From contig USCM01000135.1 of the NCBI GenBank assembly GCA_900553155.1, positions 1 through 5,677 on the forward strand: a DNA stretch of 5,677 bases, given 5' to 3'. Both the position numbers and the translations under genes were made by a program. The notes under the pieces were generated by a model, which saw only the letters and a list, made by a program, of their open reading frames with translations, had not been told where the DNA came from and made no database searches. The stretch comes from an uncultured Prevotella sp. GTDB taxonomy: Bacteria > Bacteroidota > Bacteroidia > Bacteroidales > Bacteroidaceae. Each line of letters begins with the position of its first letter. The first letter of the stretch is position 1. Shown one piece after another: positions 1 through 5,466 of this stretch.

Positions 1-810
1 TATGTCGACTTCCCCAACCTTATGGAATATGTTTGGGGCGACAGCGTAAACTATGCGTTCGACCCTGCCAACACCGTGACGTCAGAGAAATATATTGGTG
101 GCGGTGGCGGCTCTACCGACCCAGACACACCACAACCTGGAGGAGAGCAGATTATATATACCGTAAACTACAAGACCAACGACGGCGACTGCACATTCGA
201 CGTAACAACCGACCCTAAAGAAGGCGTCAATCTATGGAAACGCGACAAGCGATTTGGCTGGGTGGCAACCGGCGCCGTGAGGGAGGAAGACAACAAGTAT
301 CCTACCAAGTTTGCCGCCGACGGCTCACTTGTACTACCCGAATTCGACCTAACAGGATTCGAGTCGGCAGAGCTTAACTTCCAACATGCCGTAAACTACG
401 ACAGCGAACCGGCTGCACGACTAAGCGTCGAGGTGCGCTGCGAGGGCAACACCACAAAGATAGAAGGCATCAACTGGCCAGCCGGCAACAATTGGGTATA
501 CATCAACTCTGGCAATATAGACCTAAGCCAGTATGTCGGCAAGAAGATACAGCTTGCCTTCCACTACACAAGCAACACATCTGTTGCAGGTACATGGGAG
601 ATTAGCGACATCGCCGTTAAGGGCAAGAAGAATTCTACAGCTACCGGCATAGGCTGCATCAACACTCCTGCCTATAGCTCAACTCTCGACCTCAACAAGC
701 CATACACAGCCTACGACCTCTCTGGCCGCAGCCTCAGCGACATAAGCAATGCCAAGGGTGTTGTTATTGTTAAGCAGAACGGCGTGACATACAAGATAGT
801 AAAGAAGTAA
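1..810 (+). CDS. Secreted multidomain protein, C-terminal part: probable endonuclease I-type remnant, choice-of-anchor J-like domain and T9SS-like tail (5' partial)
   Basis: The frame is open from the first base, so the true start lies upstream and the Met at base 22 is internal. Of 269 visible residues, 1-20 (VDFPNLMEYVWGD) resemble the end of endonuclease I-family nucleases of Bacteroidota, which often finish with a Y/F-P-x-L-x-E-Y-I/V-W-G motif; this is recall by eye, and no catalytic residues are in view. Residues 32-50 are a low-complexity linker (five Gly, then Asp/Pro/Gly). Residues 51-208 look like a jelly-roll carbohydrate-binding or choice-of-anchor J domain: a W-x-x-D start, the step LVLPEFDLTGFESAELNF, the segment WVYINSGNIDLSQYVGKKIQ and a closing GTWEISDIAVKG. 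Residues 234-269 (AYDLSGRSL ... GVVIVKQNGVTYKIVKK) match the short tail typical of type IX secretion cargo or its relatives. The protein is therefore probably extracellular or surface-bound. The beta-sandwich and tail are fairly secure; nuclease activity is tentative. Confidence 0.72.
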   Translation, partial: YVDFPNLMEYVWGDSVNYAFDPANTVTSEKYIGGGGGSTDPDTPQPGGEQIIYTVNYKTNDGDCTFDVTTDPKEGVNLWKRDKRFGWVATGAVREEDNKYPTKFAADGSLVLPEFDLTGFESAELNFQHAVNYDSEPAARLSVEVRCEGNTTKIEGINWPAGNNWVYINSGNIDLSQYVGKKIQLAFHYTSNTSVAGTWEISDIAVKGKKNSTATGIGCINTPAYSSTLDLNKPYTAYDLSGRSLSDISNAKGVVIVKQNGVTYKIVKK

Positions 811-846
811 TATTAAAGCCGATTAAGAATTGGCACTACAAGCATT

Positions 847-883
847 ATTAAGGAGGCGCGACACCAAGTCGTGCCTCCTTAAT
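847..883 (+). terminator. Strong 16-bp stem-loop after the secreted-protein gene, probable terminator
   Basis: The arms 847-862 (ATTAAGGAGGCGCGAC) and 868-883 (GTCGTGCCTCCTTAAT) pair over 16 bp with a single G-U wobble and a 5-base loop (ACCAA). It lies 36 bases after the stop at 810 and ahead of the next promoter, where a terminator is expected. It lacks the classical U-tract: the plus strand continues CGTTGAAAAAACC. It may instead protect the 3' end of the mRNA or act with Rho. The stem is certain from the sequence; the function is inferred. Confidence 0.65.
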
Positions 884-902
884 CGTTGAAAAAACCTAAT
901 AA

Positions 903-950
903 TTGCACCATACCTATACGTATACGAGAAAAAAGTTGTAAGTTTGCACT
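903..950 (+). promoter_or_regulatory. Putative Bacteroidota-type promoter for the DUF4199-GT2 operon
   Basis: TAAGTTTG at 939-946 matches the Bacteroidota -7 consensus TAnnTTTG exactly. It would place the transcription start near 950-955 and give a leader of about 25 bases before the ATG at 978. No good -33 TTTG lies at the usual spacing of about 19-21 bases; the only TTG upstream (903-905) is too far. The expected -33 position is instead occupied by a tandem TATACG repeat (915-926), which suggests activator dependence or operator control. This is the only sizeable intergenic gap before the operon (811-977). Confidence 0.5.
915..926. repeat. Tandem TATACG hexamer forming overlapping palindromes, possible operator
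   Basis: The hexamer TATACG occurs twice in a row. It creates two overlapping perfect palindromes, TATACGTATA (915-924) and CGTATACG (919-926). It ends 12 bases upstream of the predicted -7 box, about where RNA polymerase sigma region 4 would contact DNA. A dimeric regulator could bind here, but the repeat is short and could be chance. Confidence 0.35.
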
Positions 951-977
951 CGTTTTATAAAACTTATACATTATTTA

Positions 978-1517
978 ATGATTAGAATTGAGAATTTCAT
1001 TCAGCTCAAGGCATTTGCCCGCCAAGACGCACTAATACTCTCGTTGCTTTGGATAGCAAGCTTTGCGTGTGTCGTAATGGTTCCGGCAGGAGCATTGGGC
1101 AACTTGTTTGCGCTCGCCACTCCGTTTATCGTTGGATGGCGCTTGTCTAAGTTTCGCGACCAGGCTCTCAACGGCGTCATCTCCTTCAGACGTGCCTTTG
1201 CCTATGGCATATACACCTTCTTTTATGCCTCGCTGGTGTTCGCACTTGTACAGTTTGCCTACTTCCGCTTTCTCGACCATGGCGCGTTTGCCCAAACACT
1301 CACCGACAGCATAAAGCTGCTAATGCCTATGTACGAGCAGAACGGGCTGTCAAAGGCCGACATAACGCAAACTATCACACAGATGACAATGCTCACCCCG
1401 ATAGAATGGTCGTTCATCTTTATGATGCAGAACATCTTTGCGGGTTTAATAATAAGCCTGCCTATAGCAGCAGTCTGCACAAGACAACTGAAAAAACAGA
1501 ATAACCAGAACATTTAA
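978..1517 (+). CDS. DUF4199-like integral membrane protein
   Basis: This 179-residue hydrophobic protein has about four likely membrane segments: residues 17-37, 41-57, 73-95 and 143-166. A polar stretch (about 97-142) lies between the third and fourth, and the C-terminus is basic and Asn/Gln-rich. Length, topology and position directly before a GT2 glycosyltransferase match DUF4199 proteins of Bacteroidota, whose function is unknown. The ATG follows an A/T-rich leader without a Shine-Dalgarno sequence, normal in this phylum, and leaves the first membrane segment intact. The next gene starts 13 bases after its stop, so co-transcription is likely. A partnership with the glycosyltransferase, for example in handling a lipid-linked sugar, is inference from gene order only. 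Confidence 0.78.
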   Translation: MIRIENFIQLKAFARQDALILSLLWIASFACVVMVPAGALGNLFALATPFIVGWRLSKFRDQALNGVISFRRAFAYGIYTFFYASLVFALVQFAYFRFLDHGAFAQTLTDSIKLLMPMYEQNGLSKADITQTITQMTMLTPIEWSFIFMMQNIFAGLIISLPIAAVCTRQLKKQNNQNI

Positions 1518-1530
1518 ACTAATCGAAAAT

Positions 1531-2517
1531 ATGGATATAACAGTCATCGTACCATTATACAACGAGGAAGAATCGTTGCCCGAACTCTACGCTTGGATTG
1601 AGCGAGTGATGAAGAAGAACAACTTCTCATTTGAAGTGATATTCGTAAACGACGGCTCTACCGACCACTCATGGGATGTTATTGAGGAGCTGTCAAAGAA
1701 GTCGCCATGCGTCAAGGGCATCAAGTTCCGCCGCAACTACGGCAAGAGTCCGGCCCTATACTGCGGCTTCAAGGAGGCACAGGGCGATGTCGTGATAACA
1801 ATGGACGCCGACCTTCAGGACTCTCCCGACGAGATACCGGCTCTATACCACATGATTGTGGACGACGGCTACGACCTCGTGAGCGGCTACAAGCAGAACC
1901 GCAAGCAAGGCGACCCGCTCTCGAAGACCATCCCCACCAAGCTCTTCAACGCCACAGCACGCAAGGTTAGCGGCATACACAACCTGCACGACTTCAACTG
2001 CGGACTAAAGTCGTATCGCCGCGACGTTGTCAAGAACATCGAGGTATATGGCGAGATGCACCGCTACATACCCTATCTTGCCAAGAATGCCGGCTTCGAC
2101 AAGATTGGCGAGAAGCCCGTTCATCACCAGGCACGCAAGTACGGCTCGTCCAAGTTTATGGGTTGGAACCGTTTCTTCAACGGCTATCTCGACCTCATCA
2201 CGCTATGGTTCCTCTCAAGCTTCGGCAAGAAACCAATGCACGTGTTCGGCTTCCTCGGCACACTGATGTTCTTCATCGGCTTCATCTCGGCTTTTGCCTT
2301 GGGTGTGGACAAGCTTTGGTGCCTATCGCAGGGCATACCGCAGCGCCTTGTAACCGATTCGCCCTACTTCTACATCTCGCTTACGATGATGATGATTGGC
2401 ACCCAGTTCTTCCTCGCCGGATTTATTGGCGACCTCGTTAGCCGTTCGTCGCAGAACCGCAACGACTACCAGATAGAGAAGACACTGAAGTGCGAGACAA
2501 ATCTTACACACAACTAA
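1531..2517 (+). CDS. Family 2 glycosyltransferase, polyprenyl-phosphate sugar transferase type (DPM1/GtrB/ArnC-like)
   Basis: A GT-A fold enzyme expected to transfer a sugar from a nucleotide donor to a polyprenyl phosphate at the cytoplasmic face of the inner membrane. The 328 residues show the typical order: N-terminal strand ITVIVPLYNEEESLP (3-17), nucleotide-binding VNDGSTD (39-45), RRNYGKSPALYCGF (67-80), and the metal-binding DxD region MDADLQDSP (91-99). The acceptor-side segments HDFNCGLKSYRRDV (153-166) and YGSSKFMGWNRF (204-215) follow. Two C-terminal membrane segments (about 236-258 and 279-301) anchor it, as in bactoprenol glucosyltransferases and ArnC. Length is normal and no key residue is missing. 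The sugar cannot be read from sequence, so glucose, mannose, GlcNAc and aminoarabinose-type donors all remain possible. It lies 13 bases after the DUF4199 gene and 7 bases before the lipoprotein gene, so it is the core of the operon. Confidence 0.92.
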   Translation: MDITVIVPLYNEEESLPELYAWIERVMKKNNFSFEVIFVNDGSTDHSWDVIEELSKKSPCVKGIKFRRNYGKSPALYCGFKEAQGDVVITMDADLQDSPDEIPALYHMIVDDGYDLVSGYKQNRKQGDPLSKTIPTKLFNATARKVSGIHNLHDFNCGLKSYRRDVVKNIEVYGEMHRYIPYLAKNAGFDKIGEKPVHHQARKYGSSKFMGWNRFFNGYLDLITLWFLSSFGKKPMHVFGFLGTLMFFIGFISAFALGVDKLWCLSQGIPQRLVTDSPYFYISLTMMMIGTQFFLAGFIGDLVSRSSQNRNDYQIEKTLKCETNLTHN

Positions 2518-2524
2518 TAAAACC

Positions 2525-3037
2525 ATGCCTGTGATAACAGAAAAAGCTAAAACATTAGTTGTGGCTATGATAGCAGGGCTTGGTATGTCGGCATGCTCGT
2601 CGATAGACTGTCCTCTCAACAACCGCACCTATGCCTCGTTCAAGCTTGCGGGCGACGTGACGAAGCTCGTCGACACCCTAACCGTATCTACCCCACGCAA
2701 CATCGACAACCCCGAGGAAGACACGGTGCTTATCAACCGCCTGATTGATACAGACAGCCTGTCGCTGCCTATGAGCTACCAGCGCACCGAAGACATATAC
2801 ATCTTCACCTTTGTACAGAAGGACACGGAGCTTAAGACCATCGACACGCTGTGGGTGAGCAAGGAGAACGAGCCTCACTTCGAGTCGGTAGACTGCAATC
2901 CGGTGATGTTCCACACCATCAAAGACGTGCGCTTTACACAGCGTGCCATAGACGACATTAAAGTAAACTATAACAAGGTAACATACAATGACGCAAAAGC
3001 GCACTTCCTCATTTATCTCAAGAATCGCGGCAATTAG
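2525..3037 (+). CDS. DUF6452-like lipoprotein
   Basis: The 170-residue protein begins with a lipoprotein signal: a Lys-containing n-region, hydrophobic core LVVAMIAGLG (11-20), then MSAC with the lipid-modified Cys at 24. A second Cys in DCPLNN (28-33) and a third in HFESVDCNPVMFHTI (118-132) may pair as a disulfide in the periplasm. Alternating polar and hydrophobic runs such as TEDIYIFTFV suggest a beta-rich fold. CPLNN near the N-terminus and the HFESVDC..MFHTI motif followed by an AIDDIKVNYNKVTY-type segment match DUF6452 proteins of Bacteroidales as I recall them; their function is unknown. The first ATG is preferred because later Mets (15, 21) would destroy the signal peptide. The gene starts 7 bases after the GT2 stop, and its last 50 bases overlap the start of the next gene. 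Confidence 0.75.
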   Translation: MPVITEKAKTLVVAMIAGLGMSACSSIDCPLNNRTYASFKLAGDVTKLVDTLTVSTPRNIDNPEEDTVLINRLIDTDSLSLPMSYQRTEDIYIFTFVQKDTELKTIDTLWVSKENEPHFESVDCNPVMFHTIKDVRFTQRAIDDIKVNYNKVTYNDAKAHFLIYLKNRGN

Positions 3038-3710
3038 CCTCTTCTTAGCCTTGCCCGCAACACACCTTGCCGCACAAAACAGACCAGGCAAGGCGCAAGG
3101 CAAGACTAAAGCGCAGACTGCCGTAGCCGAGAAGGACACCATACCCTTCTTCCGCGGAGTGGCTGTATCTGCCGACCTTATAGGTATTGCCGAGACAACT
3201 TTAGGCGACTACGGACAGTACGAGGCTGCCCTGCGCATCAACCTGCGCGACAAGTACTTCCCCGTAATTGAGGTAGGATATGGCAAAGCCGATGCCGACG
3301 ACCCCTCTACCCGACTCGCCTACAAGACGTCGGCTCCTTACGGCCGTATCGGTATCGACTTCAACATTGCCAAAAACAAGCACGACGACTACCGTATCTA
3401 TGCCGGAGCACGCTACGCCTTGACCTACTACAAGTTTGACGTCATTGGCGAAGGCATCAAGGACCCTGTATGGGGAGATGACGTTCGCTACGAGGCACAC
3501 GACGTCAAAGCCAACTACCATTGGCTTGAGGCTGTGTTTGGGGTTGACGCCAAGATAGCCGGACCGTTCCGCTTGGGTTGGAGCGTGCGCTATCGCCGAC
3601 GCCTGTTCAACGACAACGGCGACATTGGCAACACTTGGTACGTACCTGGATTCGGCAAACAGGGCAACTCGCGGTTTGGCGGAACGTTTAACGTTATATT
3701 CGAATTGTAA
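2988..3710 (+). CDS. DUF6048-like exported protein, predicted beta-rich and outer-membrane associated
   Basis: The 240 residues start with a Sec signal peptide: basic n-region (MTQKR, R12), hydrophobic core IAAISLFLALPA (13-24) and likely cleavage near HLAAQ (26-30). A basic, Ala/Gln/Lys-rich spacer (31-48) follows. The mature part has many amphipathic strands with Tyr and Gly (GYGKAD, YGRIGIDFNI, YRIYAGARYALTYYKF, RLGWSVRYRRRLF) and ends GGTFNVIFEL, like a small outer-membrane barrel. It resembles DUF6048 proteins, which in my recollection neighbour DUF6452 genes in Bacteroidales. The ATG at 2988 lies inside the upstream gene. It is retained because no later start keeps the signal peptide, so the 50-base overlap appears real and suggests translational coupling. 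Function is unknown; a porin-like or envelope-maintenance role is only a guess. Confidence 0.75.
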   Translation: MTQKRTSSFISRIAAISLFLALPATHLAAQNRPGKAQGKTKAQTAVAEKDTIPFFRGVAVSADLIGIAETTLGDYGQYEAALRINLRDKYFPVIEVGYGKADADDPSTRLAYKTSAPYGRIGIDFNIAKNKHDDYRIYAGARYALTYYKFDVIGEGIKDPVWGDDVRYEAHDVKANYHWLEAVFGVDAKIAGPFRLGWSVRYRRRLFNDNGDIGNTWYVPGFGKQGNSRFGGTFNVIFEL

Positions 3711-3732
3711 GTCGACAACTAACGAGATTTTA

Positions 3733-3740
3733 TATCTTTA
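3733..3740 (+). promoter_or_regulatory. Weak candidate -7 box ahead of apbE
   Basis: TATCTTTA matches seven of eight positions of TAnnTTTG and lies 15 bases before the apbE start in an A/T-rich gap of 45 bases. A TTG at 3705-3707 is the nearest -33 candidate, but its spacing of 25 bases is long and it overlaps the end of the upstream gene. No terminator hairpin is visible in 3711-3755, so readthrough from the upstream operon is also possible. Confidence 0.3.
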
Positions 3741-3755
3741 AGCCTATTATAATTT

Positions 3756-4769
3756 ATGAAAAAGAAACTATACTGGCAGCTGCCCTTCCTCGTGTTCCTC
3801 ATCATAGGAACCGTGTTTATTGTGCGTCAGCAACGCAGCACGCCTTACCAGCACGACAAAGGTCAGGTGTTCGGCACGTTCTACCACATAACCTACCAAA
3901 ACGACACATCCCTGAACAACGACATCCTTGCCGAACTTGCCAAAGTAGACAGCGCCCTGTCGATGTTCAACGACAAGTCGATAATATCGCGCATCAACCG
4001 TGGAGAGGACGTTAAGACCAACGAGATGTTCGACACGGTGTTCAACTTGGCCGAGAACATTGCCGACAACACCAACGGCGCCTTCGACATAACGGTGGCT
4101 CCGCTTGTCAACGCATGGGGCTTCGGATTCAAGACCGGCAACCCTCCCACAAAGGCGGCTATCGACTCGCTGCGCTCTATCGTAGGATATAAGAAGGTGG
4201 CGCTGCGCAACAACCGCATAACCAAGACCGACCCTCGCGTTATGCTCGACTGCTCTGCCATTGCCAAGGGTTACGGTTGCGACGTTGTGGCACACTTGCT
4301 CCAGCGCCACGGCATCGAGAACTATATGGTTGAGATTGGCGGCGAGGTTGTAACCCACGGCATATCGGAGAAGCGTTTGCCTTGGAAGATTGGCGTAACG
4401 AAGCCCACTGACGACTCGCTTGCAGTCGACAAAGAGCTGCAGACGGTGCTCAACGTCAAGAATATGGCTATGGCTACAAGCGGCAACTACCGCAACTTCT
4501 ACTACAAGAACGGCAAGAAGTACGCCCATACCATCGACCCCAAGACGGGATACCCTGTTCAGCACAACATCCTCTCTGCCACCGTGCTTGCCAAGCATTG
4601 CGCCGAAGCGGATGCCTACGCCACATCGTTTATGGTTATGGGACTGGATGGAGCCAAGAAGACGCTCGAAAATCATCCCGAGCTGATGGCTTATCTCATC
4701 TATGCCGACCACAAAGGCAATATGCAGGTGTGGTACTCGCCAAGCATGAAGGACAAAATACAGAAATAG
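3756..4769 (+). CDS. apbE: FAD:protein FMN transferase (ApbE family), membrane-anchored
   Basis: ApbE enzymes use FAD and Mg2+ to attach FMN through a phosphoester bond to a Thr/Ser of target proteins outside the cytoplasm, such as NqrB, NqrC and RnfG. The 337 residues have the normal family length. Motifs in order are FGTFYHITY (39-47), LSMFNDKSIISRIN (68-81), FDITVAPLVNAWGF (110-123), LDCSAIAKGYGCDVV (164-178), YMVEIGGEVVTHG (190-202), ATSGNYRNFY (240-249), HTIDPKTGYPV (258-268) and the metal-site region ADAYATSFMVMG (285-296). All the expected conserved blocks are present. The N-terminus is MKKK followed by one hydrophobic segment (8-23) with no lipobox Cys, so the protein is probably held by a membrane anchor rather than lipid-modified. 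No target flavoprotein gene is in the window. The regulator gene begins one base after its stop. Confidence 0.95.
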   Translation: MKKKLYWQLPFLVFLIIGTVFIVRQQRSTPYQHDKGQVFGTFYHITYQNDTSLNNDILAELAKVDSALSMFNDKSIISRINRGEDVKTNEMFDTVFNLAENIADNTNGAFDITVAPLVNAWGFGFKTGNPPTKAAIDSLRSIVGYKKVALRNNRITKTDPRVMLDCSAIAKGYGCDVVAHLLQRHGIENYMVEIGGEVVTHGISEKRLPWKIGVTKPTDDSLAVDKELQTVLNVKNMAMATSGNYRNFYYKNGKKYAHTIDPKTGYPVQHNILSATVLAKHCAEADAYATSFMVMGLDGAKKTLENHPELMAYLIYADHKGNMQVWYSPSMKDKIQK

Positions 4770-4770
4770 T

Positions 4771-5433
4771 ATGAACTTCTACGACAAACTCGCTGCAACG
4801 CCTTTGTTTCAAGGCTTGACCAGCAGCGACCTGATACAGATTATAGGACAGACAAAATTCTCATTCTATAAGTTTGCGTCAGACAAGACAATACGCAACG
4901 AGGGAGAGCCATGCAGAAGCATGGCTTTTCTTTTATCCGGTACGGCACGAATGGTGACATACGCCGACGACCACGGCTTCTCGGTTGAGGAAACCATAAC
5001 GGCACCTTGCATCCTTCAGCCCGAGCGTCTCTTTGGATTGACCCAGCGATACACCCGCAACTTTATAGCCGCATCGTCGTGCGCCATTATGGAGATTGAC
5101 AAGAACGACATACTGCGCCTTACCGACGAGTTTGTCATTCTTCGCATCAATCTGCTCAACATCATATCCACTCTCGCACAGAAGGCCGACCGCCCTATAT
5201 GGCAGCACACACCCGACAACGACGAGGGACGCGTGCTGAAGTTCTTGAAGAGCAGGTGCACATCGCCCACCGGCAAAAAAATAATAAGGATTAAGATGGT
5301 ACGGCTTGCACAGGAAACGGGCATCGGACGACTGGCTGTGTCGAAAGCACTTAACAAGCTGCAAGACAGTGGATGCTTAGAGTTTAGCCGTGGAATAATA
5401 ACAATAAAGAATCAACGCTCATCATACGACTAA
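4771..5433 (+). CDS. Crp/Fnr-family transcriptional regulator
   Basis: The 220 residues have the two-domain Crp/Fnr plan and the usual length. Residues about 12-112 form the cyclic-nucleotide-binding-like beta-barrel: LFQGLTSSDL (12-21), the turn IRNEGEPCRSMAFLLSGTARM (41-61, resembling I-x-x-x-G-x-x-x-x-x-x-x-x-x-x-G in the family) and the NFIAASSCAIMEIDKNDI stretch (97-114). A dimerisation helix runs about 113-140. The winged helix-turn-helix covers about 150-213, with LAQETGIGRLAVSKALNKLQDSG (179-201) as turn and recognition helix and FSRGIITI as the wing. The cAMP-pocket signature is not recognisable and the N-terminal Cys cluster of Fnr is absent, so the ligand is unknown. It follows apbE by one base and is surely co-transcribed. 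Its targets may include its own operon or respiratory genes (inference). Its last 20 bases form the left arm of a terminator. Confidence 0.9.
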   Translation: MNFYDKLAATPLFQGLTSSDLIQIIGQTKFSFYKFASDKTIRNEGEPCRSMAFLLSGTARMVTYADDHGFSVEETITAPCILQPERLFGLTQRYTRNFIAASSCAIMEIDKNDILRLTDEFVILRINLLNIISTLAQKADRPIWQHTPDNDEGRVLKFLKSRCTSPTGKKIIRIKMVRLAQETGIGRLAVSKALNKLQDSGCLEFSRGIITIKNQRSSYD

Positions 5434-5466
5434 AGCATCGTATAATGAGCGTTTATGTTTTTACTT
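5414..5466. terminator. Bidirectional terminator between convergent genes
   Basis: The arms AACGCTCATCATACGA (5414-5429) and TCGTATAATGAGCGTT (5438-5453) pair over 16 positions with one C-A mismatch around an 8-base loop. On the plus strand a T-rich run follows (TATGTTTTTACTTTT, about 5454-5468); on the minus strand the sequence after the stem (GATTCTTTATTGTT) is also T-rich. It can therefore end both the apbE-regulator transcript and the convergent minus-strand gene. The left arm and the regulator's stop codon (5431-5433) both lie within the hairpin. Confidence 0.85.

Noticed and set aside
33..218. Short plus-strand open frame inside the secreted-protein gene
   Set aside because: It is an Arg/Trp-rich out-of-frame product of the linker region, and the frame 1 protein explains the DNA.
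2678..3142. Minus-strand open frame (154 codons) across the DUF6452/DUF6048 overlap
   Set aside because: Both plus-strand genes have export signals and family-like motifs. The antisense frame has low-complexity Val/Arg/Cys composition and no start context, so it is a shadow frame.
3711..3755. Terminator between the DUF6048-like gene and apbE
   Set aside because: Only short palindromes such as GTCGAC (3711-3716) are present, with no stem long enough and no following T-run in the right place.
3768..4712. Long minus-strand open frame (314 codons) opposite apbE
   Set aside because: It lies entirely antisense to a gene with all ApbE motifs. Its translation is Val/Leu/His/Arg-rich without a recognisable domain, as expected for a shadow of a codon-biased gene.
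4933..5364. Two minus-strand open frames opposite the Crp/Fnr gene
   Set aside because: They are antisense to a well-supported two-domain regulator and show no domain-like features.
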